A stretch of DNA of 64,000 nt, taken from positions 1 through 64,000 of the forward strand of contig CALFMO010000023.1 of NCBI GenBank assembly GCA_937879855.1, given 5' to 3'. Shown in pieces: positions 52,038-60,263 of this stretch. Position 1 is the stretch's first letter, and each line of letters starts with the position of its first letter. The stretch is from an uncultured Acidobacteriaceae bacterium. Its GTDB lineage: Bacteria; Acidobacteriota; Terriglobia; Terriglobales; Acidobacteriaceae. Under the pieces are notes generated by a model, which ran no database searches, had not been told where the DNA came from, and worked only from the letters and a program-made list of their open reading frames with translations. The position numbers and the translations under genes were made by a program.

Positions 52038-53534
52038 ATGAAGAACAGACGTGATTTTCTGAGAAATACCGTTGGTCTGGGCGCCGGTTTGGCCGCCGTA
52101 CCTCACCTGTTTGCAGCGCCGCAGGCGAACGGAACGGCCATGGACATGGACATGAAGCACATGAGCCACGCAACCGAGCGCAGCAACAGTCGGTTCATTT
52201 CGGTGGAGACGCCGGACGTTCCGCAGCTTTCGTGGCGCATGGACGGGAGCGTTAAGGAATTCCATCTCGTCGCCGAGCCCGTTAAACAGGAGATATTTCC
52301 TGGCCGGGCGGTCGACCTTTGGGGTTACAACGGCAGCGCTCCCGGTCCGACGATTCAAGTGAATCAGGGTGATCGCGTTCGGATCATCGTGGACAATCAT
52401 CTTCCCGAGGCCACATCAATGCACTGGCACGGCTTCGAGATCCCGAGCGAGATGGACGGAGCGCCCGGTTCGAGTCAAGACCCAATCCCGCCCGGTGGCC
52501 GATTTGTCTACGAATTCACGCTCCACCAGGAAGGCACTTATTTCTACCACTCGCACATGGCGATGCAGGAAATGATGGGCATGATCGGCGCGTTCATCAT
52601 GCATCCCAAGGAGTCATACAAGCCGCGCGTCGATAAAGACTTCGCAATCATTATGCAGGAGTACGCCATCTTGCCGAACATCAAGGTGCCGAACTCCATG
52701 AACATGGAGTTCAACTGGCTCACCTTCAACGGAAAATCCGGTCCAGCCAACACTCCGCTGATCGTGCGGCACGGAGAGCGCGTCCGCATCCGTCTCATCA
52801 ACCTAGGGATGGACCACCACCCGATCCATCTTCACGGCCATCAATTTGTCGTCACCGGCACGGAAGGAGGACGACAGCCACAATCCACTTGGGGACCGGG
52901 AAACACCGTGCTCGTGGGTGTAGCGCAGTCGCGCGACGTCGAGTTTGTGGCGACCAATCCGGGAGATTGGATGCTCCATTGCCATCTTCCTCACCACATG
53001 ATGAACCAGATGTCGTCGATGGTCGGCCCGATGTCACGCCGAAATGGAATGCCTGCGGGTCTCGACATGGAGCGAGGCATGGGAATGCTGCGACAAGGAA
53101 GCGCGACGTCCGAGGAAAACGGCCCGAGCCTAGGTCGCGGACTGGGCGTCGGTTCCACAGCGGAGCAAGCGATGTCGAATTCTCCGCTGAAAGCCGAGAA
53201 TCCGGCGCAACAGCAGGACATGCCGAACATGCCCGACATGCCGCAAGGGATGCAGATGGGCAAGCCCGAGGTCAGCAAGGATGCGAATTCCGTGCCGGGC
53301 TTTCCGCAGGACGCCTTCATGGAAGGTCCCATGATGGCGATGGATCAAATGGTCAACAAACCTGAAAACTTCGGCCTGCGTCCCGGCTGGAGCGGCTTCA
53401 TGGCGGGAATGATGACATTTGTACGCGTGCTGCCTCCAGACAAGTACGACCAAATCATGGAGCTTCGAAAAAAGCAGGAAGGCAATAAGCCAATGAAGAT
53501 GGACATGCCGGGAATGGAGGACAAACATGAGTAA
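52038..53534 (+). CDS. Two-domain multicopper oxidase with Met-rich C-terminal tail
   Basis: A 498-residue exported enzyme, probably oxidising Cu(I). It has a twin-arginine signal (RRDFLRN) and all four copper motifs: HWHGFE (about 129), HSH (about 171), HPIHLHGH (about 261) and HCHLPHHMMNQM (about 314). Only about 90 residues lie between the second and third motifs, so the core has two cupredoxin domains, like small laccases, rather than three as in CopA. The last 160 residues are rich in Met and Pro (PNMPDMPQGMQMG, GPMMAMDQM) and may bind copper. The next gene overlaps by 8 bp. Confidence 0.85.
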   Translation: MKNRRDFLRNTVGLGAGLAAVPHLFAAPQANGTAMDMDMKHMSHATERSNSRFISVETPDVPQLSWRMDGSVKEFHLVAEPVKQEIFPGRAVDLWGYNGSAPGPTIQVNQGDRVRIIVDNHLPEATSMHWHGFEIPSEMDGAPGSSQDPIPPGGRFVYEFTLHQEGTYFYHSHMAMQEMMGMIGAFIMHPKESYKPRVDKDFAIIMQEYAILPNIKVPNSMNMEFNWLTFNGKSGPANTPLIVRHGERVRIRLINLGMDHHPIHLHGHQFVVTGTEGGRQPQSTWGPGNTVLVGVAQSRDVEFVATNPGDWMLHCHLPHHMMNQMSSMVGPMSRRNGMPAGLDMERGMGMLRQGSATSEENGPSLGRGLGVGSTAEQAMSNSPLKAENPAQQQDMPNMPDMPQGMQMGKPEVSKDANSVPGFPQDAFMEGPMMAMDQMVNKPENFGLRPGWSGFMAGMMTFVRVLPPDKYDQIMELRKKQEGNKPMKMDMPGMEDKHE

Positions 53535-54936
53535 CCTGACGACGCCGGTGAAGTTTCTAGAAGTAAGGGTCGGAACAGTGTCAGCACTCCGTTGTGTAGC
53601 GCGATTCGTACTCTGCTTTTCCTGGGCTTTGTTTTTGGCCGCCTTGCCGGGCCGAGCGCAAACTCCAGCTTCCGAGCAGAAGACGATCACGCTCGAAGAA
53701 CTGCAACAGATGGCCTTGCAGAACAATCCGACATTCCGGCAATCCGCGGCCAACATCCAAGCAGCGGAAGGCAGAAAGAAGCAGTCGGGACTCTACCCAG
53801 ACCCAACCGTCGGCTACCAAGGCGAACAGATCCGAGGCGGGTCGTTTCACGGGGGCGAGCAGGGTTTTTTCGTTCAGCAGGACATCGTGCTGGGTGGAAA
53901 GCTGGGTCTGAATCGAAAGATTTTTGACCAGGAGCTCCAGCAGGCAGTAACAGAGGCCGACGAGCAAAAAGTGCGCGTAGTCACAAACGTGCGGATGTCC
54001 TACATCCAAGCGCTGGCTGCCCAGCAGACCCTGGACTTGCGGCAAAACCTTAGCAAGCTTGCCAACGACGCCGTCGAGACCTCCCATCAGCTCGCCAATG
54101 TGGGCCAAGCGGACGCTCCCGACGTACTGGAGTCGGAAGTGGAAGCGCAGCAGGCACAACTCGCGGTCACGATGGCCGAACACAACCAGCAGCGGGTCTG
54201 GAAGGCGCTGGCCGCCGTGGTGGGGAATCCGCGCTTGCCCTTGATGAAGCTCGAAGGAAGACTTGAGGACACGCCGCCGGTGAATGCGGATGAACTGGTG
54301 GAGAAAATCGTCAATGAGAGTCCAGCCGTAAGAATTGCCGAACTCGGCGTAAAACGTGCCGAAGCCGCGTTGGCTCGCGCGAAGCGGGAACCGATTCCCG
54401 ACCTGCAACTTCGCGGTGGCATACAGCAGAATGGCGAGCTGTTGTCTGACGGAAGATCGGTCGGACTACAGGGCTTTGCCGACGTGGGAGTGAGAATTCC
54501 CATTTTTAACCGCAACCAGGGAAACATTGCCACCGCTAAGGCTGATGCAGAAAGGGCGAGGCGCGAAGTCGAGCGCGTGAAGCTTGTCTTACGGGAACGG
54601 TCGGCAAGCGTCGTCCAGAACTACACGTTCTCGCAAGCCGCGGTCGACCGCTACAAGAACCAGATGATACCGAGGGCACAAAAGGCGTACGAGATGTACA
54701 CGAAAAAATACCGGGAAATGGCTGCAGCGTACCCACAGGTCCTCATCGCCCAGAGAACTCTGATGCAACTGGAAGTCTCCTACACCACCGCGCTGGAGAC
54801 CTTCGCCACCAGTTCACTTTCTCTGCAGTCATACCTGCTCACCGACGGTCTCGAAGCTCCATCGCAGCCCGGTGGAATCGACCAGCCGGTACGTGAGGTC
54901 AACATCCCATTCCAGATGGGCGCAAGCCCACAGTAA
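53527..54936 (+). CDS. Outer-membrane efflux protein, TolC/CusC-like
   Basis: A 469-residue protein with an N-terminal signal sequence (CFSWALFLAALPGRAQ) and the repeated helical/strand pattern of TolC-family trimers: LEELQQMALQNNPTFRQSAANIQAAEG, DPTVGYQGEQI, NRNQGNIATAKADAERARREVERV and MQLEVSYTTALETF. It probably carries copper or copper-bound ligands across the outer membrane. No RND pump or membrane-fusion protein is next to it, so its pump partner must be encoded elsewhere. Confidence 0.82.
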   Translation: MSNLTTPVKFLEVRVGTVSALRCVARFVLCFSWALFLAALPGRAQTPASEQKTITLEELQQMALQNNPTFRQSAANIQAAEGRKKQSGLYPDPTVGYQGEQIRGGSFHGGEQGFFVQQDIVLGGKLGLNRKIFDQELQQAVTEADEQKVRVVTNVRMSYIQALAAQQTLDLRQNLSKLANDAVETSHQLANVGQADAPDVLESEVEAQQAQLAVTMAEHNQQRVWKALAAVVGNPRLPLMKLEGRLEDTPPVNADELVEKIVNESPAVRIAELGVKRAEAALARAKREPIPDLQLRGGIQQNGELLSDGRSVGLQGFADVGVRIPIFNRNQGNIATAKADAERARREVERVKLVLRERSASVVQNYTFSQAAVDRYKNQMIPRAQKAYEMYTKKYREMAAAYPQVLIAQRTLMQLEVSYTTALETFATSSLSLQSYLLTDGLEAPSQPGGIDQPVREVNIPFQMGASPQ

Positions 54937-54946
54937 AGGTAAGTGC

Positions 54947-55636
54947 ATGCGAAAACGCACTCTTCTTTTATCGATCACCTCTGCAGGCATGGCGGGAGCC
55001 GCTGCGTTCGGATGGGTGACGATCCGGCGTGGCTTCAGTGCGCGGGATAACCCGTCTGCGCTAGAGGCCTATCTCGCAAAGACGGCACGGAATCTTTCCG
55101 TTCCTGCTTCCGAGCGGGATACGAAGAATCCGTTTGCGCCGACAGCGGAAGTTCTCAGCGAAGCGCGAGTTCACTTCGCCGATCATTGCGCCATTTGCCA
55201 CGGCAATGACGGCACCGGAAAGACGCAAATCGGCCAGAATCTTTATCCGAAGGCTCCGGATATGCGATTGCCACAGACCCAGAACCTGAGTGACGGAGAG
55301 CTGTACTACACCATTCACAACGGTATCCGACTGACCGGAATGCCTGCGTGGGGCACGGTGAACAAAGACGACGATAGCTGGAAACTCGTCCTGTTCATAC
55401 GGCATCTACCGCAACTTACTCCAAATGAAGCACGCGAGATGGAAGCACTCAATCCGAAAGGTCCAGCCGAGAAAGAGGAGGAGCAAGAGGAAGAACAGTT
55501 TTTGAATGGTGAACCCAGCAAGCAAACCCCAAACAAACATTGCAGCGCCAAAAGGAGAAGAAACAATGAAACGGACGGTCGCAGTATTCGCTCTCGCGTT
55601 AGCATTCTCAGCAATCACATTTGCCCATGGAAATGA
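54947..55636 (+). CDS. c-type cytochrome, probable frameshifted C-terminus
   Basis: A 229-residue exported cytochrome from ATG 54947. A membrane/signal segment (LLLSITSAGMAGAAAFGWV) leads to a heme c site CAICH (81-85) and the axial Met in RLTGMPAWG (about M132). Length of the heme domain is about 90 residues (KDDDSWKLVLFIRHL ends it). After an acidic EEEQEEEQ stretch, the last 45 residues are basic and unlike the rest; removing one T from the TTTTT run at 55499-55503 would give an immediate TGA. It runs 71 bp into the next gene. Confidence 0.8.
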   Translation: MRKRTLLLSITSAGMAGAAAFGWVTIRRGFSARDNPSALEAYLAKTARNLSVPASERDTKNPFAPTAEVLSEARVHFADHCAICHGNDGTGKTQIGQNLYPKAPDMRLPQTQNLSDGELYYTIHNGIRLTGMPAWGTVNKDDDSWKLVLFIRHLPQLTPNEAREMEALNPKGPAEKEEEQEEEQFLNGEPSKQTPNKHCSAKRRRNNETDGRSIRSRVSILSNHICPWK

Positions 55637-55934
55637 GAAGCATGTGATGGGCACGGTCACCAGCATTTCGGTCAATTCCATTACCGTGGAGACCACATCG
55701 AAGAAGACGGTCACGGTGAGTTTGAGCGCCGCGACTAACTTCCAAAAGAGTGGATCACCGGCAGCCCTGAAAGATCTAAAAGTCGGCGATAAGGTTGTGA
55801 TCCATGCCACCGGCCCCGAAGAGAAGCTAGTTGCCACCGAGGTCAGATTTGGAACCATGAGCAAGAACAATATGTCAGAGATGAAAGGGATGGATCACAG
55901 CCATCCCCCCGACTCAGCGCCAGAAAATCACTAG
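55566..55934 (+). CDS. Small exported DUF5666-like protein, His/Met C-terminus
   Basis: A 122-residue protein from ATG 55566 with a signal sequence (FALALAFSAITFAHG). The middle, VMGTVTSISVNSITVETTSKKTVTVSLS and DLKVGDKVVIHATG, is a DUF5666-type small beta barrel; the tail MSEMKGMDHSHPPD is Met/His rich and suits metal binding. It is within the copper cluster, between the cytochrome and CopB-type ATPase genes. Confidence 0.65.
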   Translation: MKRTVAVFALALAFSAITFAHGNEKHVMGTVTSISVNSITVETTSKKTVTVSLSAATNFQKSGSPAALKDLKVGDKVVIHATGPEEKLVATEVRFGTMSKNNMSEMKGMDHSHPPDSAPENH

Positions 55935-56009
55935 TCAGCGACGTGATTCGCTGGGCCACATGATCTACCTATCGCCAATTGACGTCAGCGTTTGACATCG
56001 GAGTTGCAA

Positions 56010-58067
56010 ATGGACCACATGACATACCAAGACCGCGAAGCGGTCGAGCAACATCCGGGACACAAGATGTCCGACGCCCACGCGAGCCACGATCGTCACG
56101 CCGGACACTCCGTCGCGATGTTTCGTGACAAGTTTTGGTTGAGCTTCGCTCTCACGATTCCCGTGGTCGCCTGGTCGGCCGATGTCCAACACTGGCTTGG
56201 GTACAGAGCACCTTCCTTTCCTGGTTCAACATGGATTGCCCCAATCCTCGGAACGGTGATCTTCGTTTACGGCGGCCTCGTTTTTATCCGTGGGGCATGG
56301 AGCGAGTTGGCCGACCACAAGCCCGGCATGATGACCCTCATCAGTCTGGCGATGGTAGTCGCCTTTGGCACATCAGTCGCAGCGACACTCGGCATCTTTG
56401 AGATAGATGTCTGGTGGGAACTTTCATCTCTTATTACGATCATGGTCCTCGGTCACTGGCTGGAAATGCGTGCCATTTCCCAGGCGCGCGGTGCGCTCAA
56501 TGCCCTGGCCACTCTGCTCCCAGACACTGCCGAACGGATAAATGGTGCGGAGATTCAAACTGTTGCTCTCTCTGAGTTGCACGTGCGTGATGTTGTTCTC
56601 GTCCGACCAGGAAGCCGCGTTCCCGTGGACGGCACAGTCGTCGAGGGCTCTGCCGATGTAGACGAGTCCATGATTACCGGCGAGTCCCGGACCGTCTCAA
56701 AGGCGCCGGGTACCGCTGTCATCGCAGGAACGGTCGCGAGCGGCGGTACCCTTCGAGTCCGCGTCACAGCGGTTGGGGAACAGACCGCCCTCTCCGGCAT
56801 AATGCGGCTCGTTGCTGCTGCACAAGCTTCCGGGTCTCGCACCCAGGCCCTTGCCGATCGTGCGGCAGCAATCCTTTTCTATGTGGCAGTCGTGTCGGGC
56901 GCGATTACTTTCATCTACTGGTGGTTTTCCGGAGACAAAGAACACGCTCTGATCAGAACGGCAACCGTCCTCATCATTGCTTGCCCGCACGCCTTGGGAC
57001 TGGCAATTCCGCTAGTGATTGCGATCTCGACATCGCTGGGGGCTCAGAACGGTCTCCTCGTGAAGGACAGACTCGCGCTGGAAGGCGCTCGTAATTTAGA
57101 CATGGTGATTTTCGATAAGACCGGAACGCTCACACGTGGCTCCCCTGCATTGTCGGGAGTCGCGGTTCCGGCTGGTGGCAACGAGAATGATTTGCTTGCT
57201 ATTGCTGCTGCTGTCGAAGCCAACTCCGAACACCCGCTCGCTAAGGCGATCGTAGCCGAGGCCAAGCGTCGAAAACTGCCTATGTTACAAGCTGGCGACT
57301 TCGAAGCGCTACCTGGTCGAGGGGCACAGGCGCGCGTAAACGGCAAGAGCATCACAATCGGCGGACCACGTTTGTTGATCGAAGGCAAGATATCAGTACC
57401 GCCAGAAGTCGAAAAGTTAACGACCGCTTGGGCGTCCGAGGGAAAGACGGTCCTGTATGTCGTCGCCGAAGCGCAACTGCTCGGCGCTTTCGCCGTCGAA
57501 GATGAGATTCGGCCCGAATCAAAGGAGGCGGTCACGGAGCTTCATCAGCTTGGTATCCGGGTCGCGATGATTACCGGAGACTCGAAGACGGTTGCCGATT
57601 CGGTCGCCCGACGCATCGGCATCGATGAGATCGCAGCCGAGGTCCTCCCCGCCGACAAGGCTTCAGCAGTGAAGCGCTTTCAGTCGGGCGGCAAGAGGGT
57701 CGCAATGGTTGGTGACGGAGTGAACGACGCGCCAGCGCTGGCGACCGCAAATGTGGGAATCGCGATTGGCGCCGGAACCGATGTGGCGATTGAGTCGGCT
57801 GGAATCGTCCTCGTACGTAGCGACCCGCGCGATGTTGTGGGAGCGATCAAACTGTCTCGGGCTACCTACCGAAAGATGATTCAAAATCTCGCTTGGGCGA
57901 CCGCGTATAACCTTGTCGCCATCCCGGTCGCAGGAGGTCTCCTCGTCCGCTGGGGCCTCGATTTGCCCATGAGCGTTGGTGCAGTCGCAATGAGCCTCTC
58001 CACCATCATCGTGGCTGCGAATGCACAGTTGCTTCGCCGGCTGGACCTGCAACGGGCGGCTCCATAG
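56010..58067 (+). CDS. copB: CopB-type P1B ATPase (copper exporter)
   Basis: A 685-residue P-type ATPase from ATG 56010 (GGAG ahead of it). The N-terminus is His/Met rich (MDHMTYQ, HPGHKMSDAHASHDRHAGH). Membrane motif CPHALGLAIPLV (about 325) is the CPH variant of subtype P1B-3 (CopB). It also has TGES, DKTGTLT (about 369), SEHPLAKAI and GDGVNDAPAL. It moves copper, probably Cu(II) or Cu(I), out of the cytoplasm using ATP. The symbol follows subtype; biochemical metal is not proven. Confidence 0.9.
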   Translation: MDHMTYQDREAVEQHPGHKMSDAHASHDRHAGHSVAMFRDKFWLSFALTIPVVAWSADVQHWLGYRAPSFPGSTWIAPILGTVIFVYGGLVFIRGAWSELADHKPGMMTLISLAMVVAFGTSVAATLGIFEIDVWWELSSLITIMVLGHWLEMRAISQARGALNALATLLPDTAERINGAEIQTVALSELHVRDVVLVRPGSRVPVDGTVVEGSADVDESMITGESRTVSKAPGTAVIAGTVASGGTLRVRVTAVGEQTALSGIMRLVAAAQASGSRTQALADRAAAILFYVAVVSGAITFIYWWFSGDKEHALIRTATVLIIACPHALGLAIPLVIAISTSLGAQNGLLVKDRLALEGARNLDMVIFDKTGTLTRGSPALSGVAVPAGGNENDLLAIAAAVEANSEHPLAKAIVAEAKRRKLPMLQAGDFEALPGRGAQARVNGKSITIGGPRLLIEGKISVPPEVEKLTTAWASEGKTVLYVVAEAQLLGAFAVEDEIRPESKEAVTELHQLGIRVAMITGDSKTVADSVARRIGIDEIAAEVLPADKASAVKRFQSGGKRVAMVGDGVNDAPALATANVGIAIGAGTDVAIESAGIVLVRSDPRDVVGAIKLSRATYRKMIQNLAWATAYNLVAIPVAGGLLVRWGLDLPMSVGAVAMSLSTIIVAANAQLLRRLDLQRAAP

Positions 58068-58187
58068 ACTACCATCGGGGATTTCATACGACACCTGCTC
58101 CAATCGGGGAAGCTCGCATCACCGCCCTGCAGATTTGACAGCATATCCCTTATTAGTTAGCTTAGTTACTAAGCGAGTACAAATGCG

Positions 58188-58721
58188 ATGGGAGCTGTAC
58201 GCAAGAGCAAGCAAGAGTTGGCCGGGGAGATCGTCGGGGGGCTGGCGCGCCGACACAGCACGGCGGTGGTGCTATTTCACCATGCGGTCGCGGAGCGCCT
58301 TGGGCTGGGTCCAACCGATCACAAGTGCCTCGACTTGCTGCGCGAGCGCGGGGAAATGGCTGGCAGCGATCTGTGCGCGATCACTGGCCTGACCAGTGGC
58401 GCGATCACCGGTGTAGTCGCGAGGTTGGAGCGAGCTGGATACCTGCGTCGTGAACCCGACCCGCACGATGGGCGTAAACAGGTCCTCCACCTAGCACTGG
58501 AGCGGTCGCCCATCCAGGACGTGATCCTCCCATTACGAAAAGACGTGGCTGCCCTGTTGGAGAATTTCGATGCCCACCAACTCACCGCTATCTCAGAGTT
58601 CCTGGCTCGCACGACGGACCTTATCTACCGTCATGCGGCCTTGCTGCGCGGTGAAACGATTTCTGACTTGGGCCGGACTCGCGTGACTGGACGAGCACCT
58701 TTTCCCCACGGTGCCAAATAA
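58188..58721 (+). CDS. MarR-family transcriptional regulator
   Basis: A 177-residue regulator with a winged helix-turn-helix (DHKCLDLLRERGEMAGSDLCAITGLTSGAITGVVARLERAGYLRREPDPHDGRKQVLHLAL). The DPHDGR wing and the helical dimer arms either side are typical. It is 120 bp after the CopB-type gene and 24 bp before the membrane-protein gene. The ligand is unknown. Confidence 0.88.
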   Translation: MGAVRKSKQELAGEIVGGLARRHSTAVVLFHHAVAERLGLGPTDHKCLDLLRERGEMAGSDLCAITGLTSGAITGVVARLERAGYLRREPDPHDGRKQVLHLALERSPIQDVILPLRKDVAALLENFDAHQLTAISEFLARTTDLIYRHAALLRGETISDLGRTRVTGRAPFPHGAK

Positions 58722-58731
58722 GGAGTCTGCA

Positions 58732-58749
58732 ATGAAGGTCCAACGATGA
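58732..58749 (+). promoter_or_regulatory. Five-codon leader ORF overlapping the next start
   Basis: ATG AAG GTC CAA CGA TGA, with AAGGAG seven bases upstream (58720-58724). Its TGA overlaps the ATG of the membrane-protein gene as ATGA, so translation of that gene may depend on this mini-cistron. Chance is possible. Confidence 0.35.
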
Positions 58750-59393
58750 CACCCACCCTCCGCAAGTTGACCATCACCGCGCATGTCACCTTTTCGGTCG
58801 GCTGGCTCGGCGCGGTCGCCGCCTTCCTGGCTCTCAGCGTCACCGGCCTGACCAGCCATGATGCGGAAGTGGTGCGCAGCGCTTATCTCTCGATGGACTT
58901 GATCAGCAGGTTTGTCATCATCCCGATGTGTTTCGCTGCGCTGGCCACCGGCCTTCTCCAGGCACTGGGCACCCCGTGGGGCTTGTTTCGGTACTACTGG
59001 ATCGCGATGAAATTCGGGCTGGCAATTTTTGCCACCATCGCCTTGCTGGTACACCAATTTGCGGTGATGGCCGTGGCGGCGAAGCGCGTATCAGGAGCTG
59101 CGGCAGAAGCATTGTTCAGCCCGGACTTCGGTCCGCTGAAGACAGAACTCGTGCGCGCTCCTAGCCTCTCCATAGTGTTGCTGCTCGTGGTCACGACACT
59201 GGGCGTGTACAAACCATGGGGCCTGACTCGCTACGGGCGACGCAAGCAGCAGGAGCGACGTAAAGTACAACAGGAACCTGAGAATGAGACTCCCTTCGGA
59301 GTCAAGATCTTCTACGCCGTGATCGGGGTGCTTGTGTTGGTGATCGTCGTGTTACACCTCACCGGCCATGGTTTTGGTAGCCACGGTCACTGA
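58746..59393 (+). CDS. DUF2269-like integral membrane protein
   Basis: A 215-residue protein with four to five membrane helices (LTITAHVTFSVGWLGAVAAFLALSV, FVIIPMCFAALATGLLQAL, YWIAMKFGLAIFATIALLV, SLSIVLLLVVTTLGVY and, near the end, FYAVIGVLVLVIVVLHLTG). Histidines in the first and fourth helices and in the GHGFGSHGH end could bind heme or metal. Such proteins are found next to MarR-type regulators. Function unknown. Confidence 0.7.
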   Translation: MTPTLRKLTITAHVTFSVGWLGAVAAFLALSVTGLTSHDAEVVRSAYLSMDLISRFVIIPMCFAALATGLLQALGTPWGLFRYYWIAMKFGLAIFATIALLVHQFAVMAVAAKRVSGAAAEALFSPDFGPLKTELVRAPSLSIVLLLVVTTLGVYKPWGLTRYGRRKQQERRKVQQEPENETPFGVKIFYAVIGVLVLVIVVLHLTGHGFGSHGH

Positions 59394-59489
59394 CCCTGGA
59401 GGCTAACGATTGGATCGCAGCGGTGCTGCTGTTCATCTTGAAGAAGTTTGGCACGGAAAAATCCACGATCAAATCACGACAGCTGGAAT

Positions 59490-59708
59490 TTACTTTTTTC
59501 CCGAAGCTTCTCTCACGATCCGGGCAGAGTTCTGGCTTTCGTCGAGCACGGTTACCTCTGACCAGGGTATGTTCTGGTGAGTGACGACCAGGCCAGACGT
59601 ACTCCTGATGTCGGCAGTCTTTGCTCCATAGTCAACGTCTTCCACCAAGTATGAGAGGGGCGGGTCACCATAAAATACGACATCGCCTACTTTGGGTTTG
59701 GTTGGCAT
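59490..59708 (-). CDS. Small protein of unknown function
   Basis: A 72-residue soluble beta-rich protein (KPKVGDVVFYGDPPLSYLVEDVDYGAKTADIRSTSGLVVTHQNIPWSEVTVLDE in pieces), possibly an SH3-like barrel. Lies between plus-strand genes with no evident partner. Confidence 0.5.
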   Translation of the reverse strand: MPTKPKVGDVVFYGDPPLSYLVEDVDYGAKTADIRSTSGLVVTHQNIPWSEVTVLDESQNSARIVREASGKK

Positions 59709-59812
59709 GCGAACAGTTTCCCACAGGGCGGAGCCGATTGCTACCTCTGTGAATTTCCATTACCGAGTTGATTATGGCCATCTGAGCTTGCTGCTGCGCT
59801 ATACTCGAATGC

Positions 59813-60130
59813 ATGCGATCTCGGTCATCCCGCGTAACTGCCACGCTTGTTCTGTTGACCTGCCTCATTTGTCCGCTCCTCGAGACGATCGACACCTGGG
59901 ATCACACGGTGCAAACCGGAAACGATACTGAATACTCTTTGATAGTTCTCGCGCTGTGCGTCGGAGTGGCGTATACGTTTGCGCGGTTCATCGTCAAATC
60001 TGCGCTGCTTGGATTCGTCACAAAGAGTGTCTTCACTTCCTCTCCCCGCAGATCTTTCCTTTTCGCCCCACGTAGTTTCGCTCTACGGCTTTTTGATGCC
60101 ATAAGTCCCCCCCTCCCGCTGCGCATCTAG
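59813..60130 (+). CDS. Small membrane protein of unknown function
   Basis: A 105-residue protein with two membrane segments (ATLVLLTCLICPLLETI and YSLIVLALCVGVAYTFARFIV) and a basic C-terminus. Located upstream of the TonB-dependent receptor. The pattern is familiar from short hypothetical proteins in Acidobacteriota; role unknown. Confidence 0.5.
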   Translation: MRSRSSRVTATLVLLTCLICPLLETIDTWDHTVQTGNDTEYSLIVLALCVGVAYTFARFIVKSALLGFVTKSVFTSSPRRSFLFAPRSFALRLFDAISPPLPLRI

Positions 60131-60263
60131 AAATCTTCGATGGCGGATGTACGAACACGTGCACAGGAACGCGTCCGCCTGTTCTCCGCGCCGCATAGCG
60201 TCGTTCTTCCAATTCGACGAGTAAGGTCTTTTCTCTGTTGTTTATCGGAATGTGTGACCCGAG

